Below the pieces are notes generated by a model. It was not told where the DNA came from, ran no database searches, and saw only the letters and a list, made by a program, of their open reading frames with translations. The translations under genes and the position numbers were made by a program. From Rhipidocladum racemiflorum (Eukaryota; Streptophyta; Magnoliopsida; Poales; Poaceae), in the NCBI GenBank assembly GCA_036346355.1, contig CM070572.1, positions 12,345,001-12,409,000 on the forward strand: a stretch of 64,000 nt of DNA. The letters are read 5' to 3'. This document shows positions 47,118 through 58,329 of this stretch, in pieces (positions within the stretch are counted from its first letter, which is position 1; every line of letters begins with the position of its first letter).

Positions 47118-47302
47118 GCACATCCAATCCCTTTAAATATTGTTCTTGCTCTTTCAGGTGATGATGAAATGGACAATTGGGCAGGTGATGCTAGTTTGTA
47201 GTGTAGGCACCTCTCTAAATAGTAACAGGAGAGATTTCACGCATCCTTTCTTCAGGATACCTGACTAAATGGCTTTGTGCGAGTTCCCATCCAAATAATT
47301 TC
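47118..47302 (+). other. Short spacer between solo LTR and copia element 2, possible exon
   Basis: An acceptor-like CTCTTTCAG ends at 47158, followed by GTGATGATGAAATGG, which reads DDEMDNWAGDASL then stop in one frame. It could be the last exon of an unrecognised transcript. The spacer ends in the copia target site ATTTC. Confidence 0.3.
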
Positions 47303-47522
47303 TGTTAGGAAACCGATTGACGTATCATATATGGACTCTTCCTTATCTCTAGCAGAACCGCTATATATAGGAGGCAGGGGCTACCCCTTTGTACACACAA
47401 GCAATGAGAATAATAAAGCAGAGCAGTTCCTCCTCATATTGTGTCTCTCTCCCTCTCTCTCTATTCTCCAGTTTAGATCTATTAGGCAACCCCGGACTAT
47501 TCGATAGCGAGGTTGTCTAACA
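47303..47522 (+). repeat. 5' LTR of copia element 2
   Basis: 220 bp, TGTTAGG...CTAACA, with a CTATATATAG TATA-like box at about 47361. Just inside, CGTTATCAGCACGAAGCTC is at the primer-binding position. Confidence 0.93.
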
Positions 47523-47809
47523 CGTTATCAGCACGAAGCTCTACCGGAGAAAGATTGAAAGGTGAGAAAAAGACAAGAAGTGAAGGATCGTCGACAACGA
47601 CGAACGACTACTACCGGCGATTGATCGCCCGATCCGATCTGCAATCAACTCACCATCAAGCTGGCATCCACTCGGATTGCCGAAAGAAAAAGTCCTACGC
47701 GACTCTATCCTACGCGATAGCCTACCGAAGAATAGATTGGAAAGGTGAGAAACAGAAGATTGAATCTAATAGCTCGTTCAATTCTTTACGCGCATCTATG
47801 TGGCACGGC

Positions 47810-47940
47810 TACGAAGTTCGCGGTGTTTCTCTAGTACATAGTATGAATGCATCTAATCGTAGCACGAAGCTACGAGTTTGCGGTGTTTCTCTAGTACATA
47901 GTATGAATGCATCTAATCGTGGCATGAAGCTACGAGTATG
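47810..47940 (+). repeat. Two 60-bp tandem repeats in the copia 2 leader
   Basis: Two near-identical copies of a ~60-base unit (GCGGTGTTTCTCTAGTACATAG, then ATGAATGCATCTAATCGT) lie head to tail at about 47820-47879 and 47880-47939. Each contains CACGAAGCTACGAG or a variant. Confidence 0.8.
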
Positions 47941-48446
47941 CATCTAATCTACGCATCTAAGTACCGTGTTCTTCAATGTGGCACGAAGCTACAAGTTCAC
48001 AACAACTTTCGCAGATCGTAGCATGAAGCTACAGATCGCTATAGTACATCGGCACGAAGCCCTATCACGAAGCAACAGTACGTGGGCACGAAGCCATCAC
48101 TACATGCACGTTTAATTGGCAACAGAACCTGAGTGGTTGGGATTTGATTTTGGTAATGAATAAATAGACATGAGACAATTGGTGTCTAGGAAAACACACA
48201 TGAGGCTTGGTTTTTTAATTGGCACCCGGAAACGGGAAGTGCTCCCTCCCTCATGTGAGCCCTAGGGGCAGGTTGACCTGGCCAAGAGTCGAATTGACGG
48301 AGATATTCACACTGCTTTCGCTCCCAACCAACGAGAGTTACATAAGTTGTAATTAGCATTACACCGCATTTAATTTATGTTGGAATTTATTTTCTGTTAT
48401 CAAGTAATGATGAAAAATTACCTTAATATAATTCATTGGAAATTCA

Positions 48447-48850
48447 AGCATGCCGCACGAAGCGGCCACCGTCGCGCCAAGAAGGCCGACGTGCATGGAA
48501 CTGACAGCGCCGCACACACGAAGCCGCGCTATGCCGATCGCACGAAGCCGATCACGCACATGAAACAGATCGCATGAAGTCGATCATGCATATGAATCCG
48601 ATCGCATGCCCAAAGCCGATCGTGCACATGAAACAGATCGCACGAAGTCGATCATGCACATGAATCCGATGGCATACATGAAGTCGATCGCGCGCATAAA
48701 TCTGATCGCATGCACGAAGCCGATCACATACATGCACGAAGCTGTATTTATGAATTTTTATGAATATTTATGAATCTGTGTATATATGAATCTTGCATTT
48801 ATGAATCCCGTAATTATGAATCTTGTATTTATGAATCTTGCAATTATTGT
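48447..48850 (+). repeat. CACGAAGCCGATC and TTTATGAATCTTG short repeats in the copia 2 leader
   Basis: A degenerate array of GATCGCACGAAGCCGATC-like words alternates with ACATGAAACAGATCGCA. It changes at about 48748 to repeated TTATGAATCTTG words. Element 1 carries related TTCATAAAT words in its leader (36860-36980). Confidence 0.7.
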
Positions 48851-48962
48851 TTTCTTTTAGTTTACTGGAAATTCATGAGAATTTGTTTTATGCATTTATG
48901 AATTTTTGCAACCACTATCTATTAGATTACACGAAGTAATCTAAAGAAAGAATCTTGTGAAT

Positions 48963-49225
48963 ATGCAAATACCTGGCATTGTCAAACGTAAGTTTGAAGA
49001 ACTGATCCCGAATGGACAGAACTATCTCACATGGGCATCAAATTTGAAGATCAGCCACTCTGAAGAATGAATATATGGCTGAGGTGAGTGTACTTGAGTT
49101 ATAAACTGCACTTCAGAAGCGGTTCGAGAAGCTCAAGTCCACCATCTTGCTCTAAGCACAGCAAGATTGAATTCGCCTGAAATTTTGCAGACTACAGAAC
49201 AGTGGTTGTTAATGAATTTTGAATA
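48963..49225 (+). pseudogene. copia element 2 gag remnant
   Basis: It starts MQIPGIVKRKFEELIPNGQNY and is broken by stops. The end matches the element 1 gag remnant (RLKF then VVNEF). No CCHC knuckle is present. An intron-like segment (GTAAGCTCTC at 49230 to TTATTCCAG at 49300) lies between gag and protease in both elements. Confidence 0.55.
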
Positions 49226-49404
49226 ATGAATTGTAAGCTCTCGAAGAGCATACATTTTCTTTTCTCATGAATAGAATTGCAATTTATTCTTTATTCCAGT
49301 ATTCTATATTTGCAAGTAATGTATTCGAATTACTTTGCCACTGTATGATTAGAATTATATTTCTTTTCATTGAGAAATTGTGTAGCGCCCAAATAGAGGA
49401 GATA

Positions 49405-49627
49405 TGCATTGTTGATAGTAGGCAAAGCTAATACCATCTTAAGAGAGTCGAAATACTTCCAGACGATCACGAAGAACGCTGGAAGGATTACGAAAATCGC
49501 AGGAAGCGATACGCATATAATAGGCTCTGGAAAAGCCACAATTATATTGCCAATGGGTACAACTTTGGTAATTGAAGAAGCCCTTTTGTACCCTGAATCA
49601 ACACGCACTATTTTAAGTTTTCAATAA
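49405..49627 (+). pseudogene. copia element 2 protease
   Basis: It aligns by eye to the element 1 protease, but the catalytic DSGTTN region reads as DS, then VGKANT, so the active site is lost. The downstream AGRITKIAGSDTHIIGSG is preserved. Confidence 0.7.
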
Positions 49628-49739
49628 TATCCGCGCCAATAGGTTTCACGTAGAAACCAATGAAGAAAATGACAAAGAGCATTTGTGCATTGTGAAGCAC
49701 GCGGAATATGAAAAAAAATGGTATTAGAAAAATATCCCT

Positions 49740-50502
49740 CATATGAATCTGGGTTGTACTACACGAGAATCAATACACACGCAGTGTATACTTCTTTAGA
49801 AGCTCTGAATTATTTTCCTTTATGGTATTGTATATTTAGGTCATCTTGGTCTTAGAATGATGAGAAATATAGTTAACAACTCATAAGGTCATGGCATTAA
49901 TGTTAAAAATTTCCCGAATCATGAAGATTTTGTGTGCCATGCATGTGCCACCGGGAAATTAATAACTAGACCCTCTGTTATGAAAGTGCAAAAAGAAATC
50001 CCTGTATTCCTGGAACGCATTCAGAGGGATATTTGCGGCCCGATTCAGCCCTTATCGGGGCCGTTTCGATAATTTATAGTGCTCATTGATGCTTCCTTGA
50101 AATGGTCGCATACATGTTTGCTGTCAACAAGGAATCATGCATTCGCAAAAATGATCTCGCATATCATCAGAATTAAGAATGCTTTTCCTGATCATCGCGT
50201 GAAGTCCATTCGAATGGACAATGCCGACGAATTTACTTCCAAGGCATTTGATGATTATTGCACAAAGAATCGAATAATCGTTGAACACTGCATCGCACAT
50301 CCATACGCAAAATGGAATAGCTGAAGCACTAATAAAGAGGATTAAGCTCATAGCCCGACCACTCTTGCAGAGTTGTAACTTGCCCAACACTTGTTGGGGA
50401 CACGCAGTCATGCACGCAGCAGCACTCATCAATTATAGACCGTCGGCCTACAACATCCATTCAACTATGCAACTAATGCAATGGGTCATCCCGAAGATTT
50501 GA
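49740..50502 (+). pseudogene. copia element 2 integrase
   Basis: The pieces lie in different frames. CHACATGKLITRPSVMKVQ is followed by a stop within GPF(R)-IVLIDAS, then HRVKSIRMDNADEFTS, then a frameshift at HPYAKWNS. The QNGIAEALIKRIK segment then continues in the other frame (from 50281). The enzyme is not functional. Confidence 0.78.
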
Positions 50503-51461
50503 ATGAATGGTATATGTACCTATACCACCCCCACAACGAACTGCAATGGGCCCTCTCCGCAAGTTTGGGATGTACGTTGGTTATGAGAATGCATCCATAA
50601 TCAGGTATTTGGAACCCACGACTGGAGATTTGCATACAGCCCGATTCGCTAATTGCATTTTTTTGACGAGGATCGCTTTCCCGTCATTAGGGGGAGGAAA
50701 TGAACCATTGGATGAAAATGCCGGGAAATCATATGGCATTCCATTGAGATCCCCGTGCATGACCCTCGCACTAATGAAGCAAATCATGAAGTCAAGAAGA
50801 CAATCGATTTGCAGAATTTAGCAAATGAACTGCCTGATCATTTTTGTGATCTGAAGAGCGTGGTTAAGTCGCATGTACCAGCAAGAAATGCACCAGAGAG
50901 GGTGGAAATACCAAAGAAAGCAGAAGGTATTCCTCATCCTGTTCAGAGGACTCAAAGAAAAAGAACAGGAAATCTGGCTTCTCAAACCCAAAGTACCCGG
51001 AGACGTCTGGGGAAAACTGGGCAAGAGGACTTACCACAGCCAATCACAAAAGTGCCCCAAAGCAAGAAGGGGAGCCAGTTGAGACCTGGCACTGGAAAGA
51101 AGCCTGTGGAAAAGGCAATTCCAGATCTGAACCTTCCATTGGAAGAAGCCGCCGGAAATAATGTGTGCGCACACATTGGCAGAGAAAAACTAAAGGAACT
51201 TGCTCCTGGAATGGGAAATAGCAATGAAGAGCAAGTAGAAATGCATGAAGCACACCATGACGAAATGGCCATAAATTTTGTAATATCAGGAGAATCAATG
51301 AATAGAGCAACAGCCAATGTCGATGCATACTTTGCAATGAAGATTGCCACGATCATTAATATTCCGAGCCCGCATCTCTCGCAGAGTGCAAGAAAAGGCT
51401 CGATTGGGAAGATTGGAAGAAGGCAATCACCGCAGAGTTAGTCTCTCTGAACAAAAGAGAG

Positions 51462-52283
51462 GTGTTTGGGCCTGTGTGCCGCACGCCTCCCCATATAAAC
51501 CCCGTAGGTCACAAATGGGTTTTTGTTCGCAAGAGAAACGAAAACAATGAAGTTGTAAGGTACAAGGCAAGGCTTGTCGCTCAAGGTTTCACTCAACGTC
51601 CTGGGGTTGATTATGAAGAAACCTATTCTCCGGTCATGGGCGGAATTACCTTTAGGTACTTGATCTCAATGGCAGTCAACTTGAAGTTGAGAATGAAGCT
51701 AATGGATGTTGTCATAGCATATTTGTATGGAAACTTGGATTCGGAGATATACATGAAAGTACCGGAAGGTATTCCTATCCCGAACCAAGACAGAGCAAAC
51801 AGAAACCTATACAGTGTGAAATTGGAGAAATCAACGTATGGATCAAGCAACAGAAGAATGTGGTACAATCGTTTGAGTGACTTTCTCTGCAAGAAAGGCT
51901 ACACGAACAGCGAAGATTGTCCATGTGTATTTATACAACGATCCACGAATGGATTTTGTATAATCTCCGTCTATGTAGATGACTTGAACATCATTGGGAC
52001 GGATGAGGAAATTGAAGAAGCATGCACATACTTGAAATCTGAGTTTGAAATGAAAGACTTGGGTAAAACCAAGTTCTGTTTAGGCTTGCAGCTTGAACAT
52101 GTCCAAGGCGGAATCTTGGTACACCAAGCATCCTACACGCAGAAAGTGTTGGAGAGATTTGGCTTTGAAAAGACATACCCCGCAAAGACCCCAATGGTCG
52201 GAAGGTCACTCCAAGCGCACCTAGACCCGTGCAGGCCTAAAGAAGAGGGGAGGAAGTCCTGGGAGCGGAATTCCCATACTTGA
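51462..52283 (+). pseudogene. copia element 2 reverse transcriptase
   Basis: A 273-residue frame that keeps HKWVFVRKRNENNEVVRYKA, YEETYSPVMGG and the YVDD box (SVYVDDLNIIG). The LYGLKQ motif is damaged (TYGSSNRRMW, one codon short), and the frame is lost after EEGRKSWERN. The linker from 50755 (a 228-residue frame) precedes it. Confidence 0.85.
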
Positions 52284-52398
52284 GTGCAATTGGAGCGCTC
52301 ATGTACCTTGCGAATAGCACTAGGCCGGACATTGCGTTAGCCGTGAATTTGCTAGCGCAGATGCAAAGGCGTAACCCACCAAAAGGCATTGGAAAGGG

Positions 52399-52914
52399 GT
52401 GAAGGACATCTTCCGTTACCTTCAAGGAAGCAAAGACCTCGGCTTGTTTTACAGAAGAAACAATGAATTGAATTTAGTTGGCTATGCCGATGCTGGGTAC
52501 CTATCGGACCCGCATACTGGCAAGTCACAAACTGGGTATGTTTTCCTTTGCGGTGGAACAGCAATTTCTTGGAAGTCATCTAAGCAGACTCTTGTCTCGA
52601 CGTCGACTAACCACTCAGAAATCATTGCATTGTATGAAGCCTCTCGGGAATGTGCATGGCTTCGAAGAATGGTTCACCACATCCAGAAGTCATGTGGCCT
52701 GAACATGGAACAAACCCCCACTATTATCTATGAAGATAATGCAACTTGTGTTGCACAAGTGCAAATGGGATATGTGAAGAGTAACCTTACAAAGCATATC
52801 AACCCCAAGTTCTTTTATGCCCATGAAATGCATAAGATGAACGAGATAAAGATACTGCATACTAAGTCAATCTCGCAGATTTATTCACTAAGTCTCTCCT
52901 GCATCTTCCTTTGA
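52399..52914 (+). pseudogene. copia element 2 RNase H
   Basis: Close to the element 1 RNase H through ILHTKS, then a frameshift (SISQIYSLSLSC) replaces the CENLADLFTKSLP end. The acidic residues in GYADAGY and YEDNATC are still present. Confidence 0.82.
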
Positions 52915-53241
52915 AAGATGTATTAGAGGAATCGGGATGATGAGGCTTAGAGAAGTGCAGATTTCAGGGAGAATTTTCACATACTCCTACATAAATCTCG
53001 AACATGAAGTTTGAGTACCCAACGTGAATCTTGGAGATTAACATTGAAGTTTGGGTGGATTGTACTCTTTTCCTTAAGTACGTTTTTCATTGAAGTTTTC
53101 TTACCTAAGGTTTTGATGAGGCAATCCGTGCAACACAAACAGCGTGTGCTATGTACTCTTTCTCCAATTATTTTTCCCACTGGGTTTTTATGGAGTTTTA
53201 ATGAGGCATATGCATCTCGCAGTGAAGAGTCCAAGGGGGAG

Positions 53242-53461
53242 TGTTAGGAAACCGATTGACGTATCCTATATGGACTCTTCCCTATCTCTAGCAGAACCGC
53301 TATATATAGGAGGCAGGGGCTACCCCTTTGTACACACAAGCAATGAGAATAATAAAGCAGAGCAGTTCCTCCTCATATTGTGTCTCTCTCCCTCTCTCTC
53401 TATTCTCCAGTTTAGATCTATTAGGCAACCCCGGACTATTCGATAGCGAGGTTGTCTAACA
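53242..53461 (+). repeat. 3' LTR of copia element 2
   Basis: 220 bp. It differs from the 5' LTR at two positions that I can see (TATCCTATATG against TATCATATATG, and TTCCCTATC against TTCCTTATC). Confidence 0.93.
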
Positions 53462-53558
53462 ATTTCTAGTGTAATCATTCCACAAAATCCGGACAGAATC
53501 TTACGTGGCCGGTTAACTTCAGTGTCTTATAAATATCCAATTGCAGCTCTATGCATCG

Positions 53559-54058
53559 CTATTCATCCTTGAGCCAGTGACGAATGATGCGGATGACAAA
53601 GCCGACACATCATACTACTGCACCAAGGATGCCTATAAATCGGAACCCCCAGTGAAGAAGCGAATGCTTCCTGCACGAGCAAATTTCAGAGCAAAAACCA
53701 TAGAGCACCGAAGGCTGATCCTACTGTACCGCCCACAAGGATCTGGTTCAGGGTATGGAGACGTTGCGACAATCGTAACCACGACTGCACATAAGTAGGA
53801 TTATAGTTAGATTGCACTGACTGAAGAACTTGAAATTACAATCTAATGAAAAAAGCATGGTGCATCTGCTTTTGAAAAAAGTATGGTGCTTATGTCGTAA
53901 AGATGACTAAGATGTAAGTAAAAGTTTGCCAAGAAACGCTCGCCAATTAACTATGATATGGCGAAATTTACTTGTTCAGGTAGAATTCTTACTAGATAGA
54001 AGGCCAATGCTAGCACCAAGGATCATCGCCAGATAATTTGTCCCAAGCCAGAAGAACA
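53559..54058 (-). pseudogene. Lipid phosphate phosphatase (plastid epsilon/dolichyldiphosphatase-like), 3' fragment
   Basis: Two exons on the minus strand. The first, 54058..53993, follows a CAG acceptor and reads VFFWLGTNYLAMILGA, ending at a GTAAG donor. The second, 53784..53559, follows GTGCAG and reads SWLRLSQRLHTLNQILVGGT, then VGSAFGALWFLL, ending RHWLKDE and a stop. This matches the C-terminal PAP2-type part of plastid lipid phosphate phosphatase epsilon as I recall it. The copy is dead: TGG has become TGA after WFLL, there is a frameshift in the SSLW region, a second in-frame TGA follows, and there is a 2-base loss before the first donor. The N-terminal two thirds are absent, replaced by a thiolase fragment directly upstream. 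Confidence 0.8.
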
Positions 54059-54127
54059 CTGAATTGCAAAGGTGCCTCGTAAGAAATCACGCATTCCAGT
54101 TCGCTGGAGAAGCTGGTATTTGGTTGC

Positions 54128-54145
54128 TACACGGAGTGCTGTGGC
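54128..54145 (-). pseudogene. Tail of the interrupted thiolase exon, left of copia element 3
   Basis: This is the continuation of the exon at 62576-62607 once copia element 3 and one TSD copy are ignored. Thiolase similarity ends at about the AAAATA codons; the sequence after it (LRVATKYQ...) is not thiolase-like and runs to the phosphatase fragment. Confidence 0.55.
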
Positions 54146-55781
54146 TGAAAGGTTTCGAAGCATGGAAAACAAAAATTTTTCCTACGATTGCAACCAAACA
54201 CCAAGATCATATCTAGGAGATGCAAGTAAACGGTTTCAGAAGGACTCACCCTCGTAGACCGAAAGCGGGAATAACGTTCCCGCAAACAAACGTGGTTGAT
54301 GTAGAGGTACACTCCCGACTTCGAAGTCGCGAAGATGAGCGCCACAAACGGCAGCGCCCGCATTTGGTCACACGTGCGGATCAACGATGACCTCCAATCC
54401 CTCGTTCCAGCGGGCAGCGGAAGTAGAGGATCCTCGAAACTCCAACAACACTACAGCTTAGTGGTGGTGGTGGTGGAGAAATAATTTCAGCAAAGCGCCG
54501 CATAAGCCACAAATAAAAATTGGATCAACAGGAAGAGGGAGAATGGACCAACCAAAGAGTCAAATGGATGAACAACTAAGAGAGGAGCTCCTCCCTCCCT
54601 TTTATAGGAGGAGGAGGAGGAGGCAAGCCAAGGGGTGGCCGGCGCATGGGGGTTGCCCCTTGCCCTCCCTCTCTTCATGTGAGTGATCTCTCCACTCACT
54701 TAAATCAACCCACTTTGGTTTCCATTAAAACCCCACTCAAGAAATGAAAGGTTTTCTCCCATAAATAAATAAACATTTTTATTTCAGATATTTTAATATT
54801 TGTTAATCCTTTTAATTAACAAACATTAACATATACCCCCTTTAACTATTCCGATATCCCGAAACTATTCCGGCGATACTCAAAACAAATTCCCTATCTT
54901 GTCCATATTTTTCTCCTGTTTCAGATCCACTCAAATGCATCGATGAACCTTAAGTGTGTCACCCTACGGTTCGTGAATAAAATGGACATGATTGAGACAC
55001 CTCTCGAGATCAATAATCATCGGCGGGATCTCGAGATCCATAATGACTCCCATTCACTCAACGATGAACTAGTGATCGCGTAAACCGAAACGACATAACC
55101 AATTCCTTTTGTCTCACGATATTTTACTTGTCCGGATCCGATCATCAAGATCAACTATACCTAGTTCGATCCCGCATCGACAAGTACTCTTTACTCGTTC
55201 CGTGATATGACATTCTTGTGACCTAGTCACGTGCTTGCAAGCGATGTCAATGTGATATCACCGAGAGGGCCCGAGTATATCTCTCCGTCATCCGGATGGA
55301 CAAATCCCACTCTTGATGCATGAGCCTCAACTAATACTTTCATAGTACCCAAATCCATCTTTATAGTCACCGTGTTACGGAGTGACGCTTGATGTCATCA
55401 AAGTACTCTTCCGGAGTTAGTGATTGACATCATCTCATGGTCTAAGGAAAAGAGCTATTTCGTATGTGTTTGATACAAAGAACAAACTAAATGACTTGAT
55501 CGTATTTGCTATACCAACTTGGGTGTATGTTCATCACATCATTCTTCTAATGACATGACCCGTTATTAACAACATCCAATGTTCATGATCAGAAACCTTG
55601 ATCATCAGTTAATCAACGAGCTAGTTTAAAAGAGGCTTTACTAGGAACCTTTTGTTTATTAAACACACATGTATTAACGTTTCCGATTAATACAATTTTA
55701 GCATGAGAAATAAACATCTATTATAAACATGGAATATGATAATAAACAATTTATTATTGCCTCTCGGGCATATTCCCTTGA
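54146..55781 (-). repeat. 3' LTR of copia element 3
   Basis: About 1636 bp, with the inner border at CCCTTGA (TTCA in the other LTR). It contains GGT and GGA short repeats at 54463-54475 and 54608-54622. Confidence 0.9.
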
Positions 55782-55813
55782 TCTCCCACTTGCACTAGAG
55801 TCAATAATCTAGA

Positions 55814-56311
55814 TTACATTGTAATGATTCTAACACCCATTGAGTTACGGTGTTGATCATGTTTTGCCCTTGGGAGAGCTTTAGTCAACGAGTCTGCCAC
55901 ATTCAGATCCGTGTGTACTTTACAAATCTTTATATCACCATCCTTGACATGTTCACGGATGGAGTGAAACCGGCGCTTAATATGCTTGGAATTCTTGTGT
56001 GACCTTGGTTCTTTAGCATTGGCTATGGCACCATTGTTGTCACAATAGATAACCATCGGGTCCAACGCACTCGGAACCACACCTAGTTCGGATATGAACA
56101 TCTTCATCCAAACCGCTTCTGCTACGCTTCAAGCAGCAATATATTCCGCCTGTTGAAGATCCTGCCACCACAGATTGCTTGGAACTTCTCCACTCACCGC
56201 TCCTCCATTCATTTCAAAAATGTACCCGGATTGAGACTTAGAGTCATCCTGATCGCTGTCAAAGCTAAGCGTCGACGTAACATTTTGCGACGAGCTCTTC
56301 TTCACCACCAT
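55814..56311 (-). pseudogene. copia element 3 RNase H
   Basis: Two frames: 56311..56129 (DSDQDDSKSQSGYIFEMNGGAV) and 56107..55814 (MVIYCDNNGAIANAKEP, then HIKRRFHSIRE, ending ADSLTKALP). A stop and frame change separate them, so the enzyme is dead. Confidence 0.85.
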
Positions 56312-56376
56312 ATATGAGAAACATATCCTTAGTTCTTCTTAAGTACTTAAAGATATTCTTGATCAGCCGTCAGTGT

Positions 56377-57048
56377 TCAAAACCTGGATCGACTGTACCT
56401 GCTAGTCAAACTAATAGCATGTGCCACATCCGGTCTTGTACACAACATAGCATACATGATAGAGCCTATGGCTGAAGCATAGGGAATCTTATTCATTATT
56501 TCTCTATCTTCTGCTGTAGCTGGACTCTGAGTCTTACTCAACGTCTTGCCTTGCATTATAGGTAAGAACCCTTTCTTACTTTCGTCCATTCTAAACTTCT
56601 TTAGAATCTTGTCAAGATATGTACTTTGTGATAGCCCAATCAAGCGTCTCGATCTATCTCTATAGATTTTGATGCCTAAAATATATGCCGCTTCACCAAG
56701 GTCCTTCATTGAAAACTTACTATTTAAGTAATCTTTTACACTTTTCAAAAGTTCTATATCATTTCCTATCAACAATATGTCATCCACATATAATATCAGA
56801 AATGCTATAGAGCTCCCACTCACTTTCTTGTAAACACAAGATTCTCCGTAGGTTTGGACAAATCCAAAACCTTTGATTACCTCATCAAAACGGAGATTCC
56901 AACTTCGTGATGCTTGCTTCAGTCCATAAATGGATCGCTGAAGTTTGCATACCTTATTAGCATCCTTAGGATCAACAAAACCTTTGGGTTGTATCATATA
57001 CAACTCTTCCTCAATGTTTCCATTAAGGAACGCAGCTTTGACATCCAT
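56377..57048 (-). pseudogene. copia element 3 reverse transcriptase
   Basis: A 223-residue frame with DVKAAFLNGNIEEELYM, SIYGLKQASRSWN and the YVDD box (LILYVDDILLIG), then TRPDVAHAI. A frameshift at about 57050 separates it from the upstream fingers. Confidence 0.9.
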
Positions 57049-57139
57049 CCGCCGATTTCATAATCGAAAAATGCAAAGCAATTGCTAACATTATCCTTAC
57101 AGACTTTAGCATCGCTACGGTGAGAAAGTCTCATCGTAG

Positions 57140-57784
57140 TCAACTCCTTGAATTTGTCGAAAACCGCTTTGCGACAAGTCGAGCTTTATAGACGGTCACA
57201 TTACCATCAGCGTCTATTTTCTTTTTGAAAATCCATTTGTTCTCAACGGCCTTACGGTCATTGGGTAGGTCCACCAAAGTCCATACTTGGTTTTCATACA
57301 TGGATCTCATTTCGGATTTCATGGCTTCTAGCCATTTGTCGAAATCTGGGCTCATCATCGCTTCATCATACGTCGCAGGGTCATTATTCTCAACTACCAT
57401 GACATTCATAGTAGGAACATAAAAGTCAGGAGCAGTATGCGCTCTTGTTGACCTGCGAGGTGCGGTAGTGTTCTCTTTTGGAGTTTCATGATCCTTATCA
57501 TTAGTTCCCTCTTCATTTGGTGAAGTCAACTCCGAAACAACTTCCGGCGCTGCTGCACTTGCCATTCCATGAAGAGAAGGTTCAACAACCTCGTCGAGTT
57601 CTACCTTCCTACTACTCACACCTTTCGAGAGAAACTCTTTTTCCAAAAAGGATCCATTCTTGGCAACGAAAACCTTGCCCTCGGATCTGTGATAGAAGGT
57701 GTACCCAATTGTTTCTTTAGGGTATCCTATGAAGACGCATTTTTCCGCTTTGGGTTCGAGTTTATCATGTTGAAGTTTCTTCAC
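57140..57784 (-). pseudogene. copia element 3 integrase tail and RT N-terminus
   Basis: A 214-residue frame with the GYPKETIGYTFYHRSEGKVFV integrase C-terminal box, an acidic linker, then VWTLVDLPNDRKAVENKWIF with YKARLVAK, the start of the RT domain. Confidence 0.85.
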
Positions 57785-58056
57785 ATAAACATCGCATCCC
57801 CAAACTTTTAGAAATGACAGCTTAGGTTTGTTGCCAAACCATAATTCATACGGTGTCGTTTCAACGGATTTAGATGGTGCCCTATTTAAAGTGAATGCAA
57901 TTTGTTTCTAGTGCATGACCCCAAAATGAAAGTGGCAAATCAGAAGAGACATCATAGATCGAACCATATCCAATAAAGTACGATTACGACGCTCGGATAC
58001 ACCATTACGCTGTGGTGTTCCAGCAGGAGTGAGTTGTGAAACTATTCCACATTGTC

Positions 58057-58329
58057 TCATGTGTGTGCCAAACTCGTAACTAAGATACTCTCCTCCACGA
58101 TCAGATCGTAGAAATTTGATCTTTCATTACGATGATTTTCTACTTCACTCTGAAATTCTTTGAACTTTTCAAATGTTTCAGACTTGTGTTTCATTAAGTA
58201 AATATATCCATATCTACTCAAATCATCCGTGAAAGTAACGGCTAACGATATCCACCACGCTACCGACACACTCATTGGACCACATACATCTGTATGTATG
58301 ATTTCCAATAAGTCGGTTGCCCGCTCCAT
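58057..58329 (-). pseudogene. copia element 3 integrase core
   Basis: The catalytic core start is LLEIIHTDVCGPMS, then TFTDDLSRYGYIYLM. The frame shifts after RNERS, where intact copies read towards the RSDRGGEY motif. Confidence 0.82.

Larger units (their letters stand above)
47303..53461 (+). mobile_element. Ty1/copia retrotransposon 2, recent but defective
   Basis: A full-length 6.16-kb element on the plus strand of the same family as element 1. The LTRs are 47303-47522 and 53242-53461, the TSD is ATTTC (47298-47302 and 53462-53466), and the polypurine tract is AGTCCAAGGGGGAG just before the 3' LTR. The two 220-bp LTRs differ at only two positions that I can see, which implies a recent insertion. 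Yet the gag remnant, protease, integrase, reverse transcriptase and RNase H all contain stops or frameshifts. The copy therefore probably moved with proteins supplied in trans, or was broken by fast decay. Confidence 0.93.

Noticed and set aside
53462..53480. CTAG next to the right copia 2 border as a Helitron 3' end
   Set aside because: CTAG is present in TTTCTAGTG, but no hairpin precedes it in the required orientation and the flanking base is not the expected A/T insertion site.
53541..53798. 85-residue plus-strand frame
   Set aside because: The minus strand of the same bases carries clear lipid phosphate phosphatase similarity (SWLRLSQRLHTLNQ and RHWLKDE), so the plus frame is a shadow.
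54487..54699. Repeated MSGEITHMKRGRARG frame in both LTRs of copia element 3 (also 61247-61489)
   Set aside because: It is a chance frame in the LTR. It is present twice only because the LTR is duplicated.
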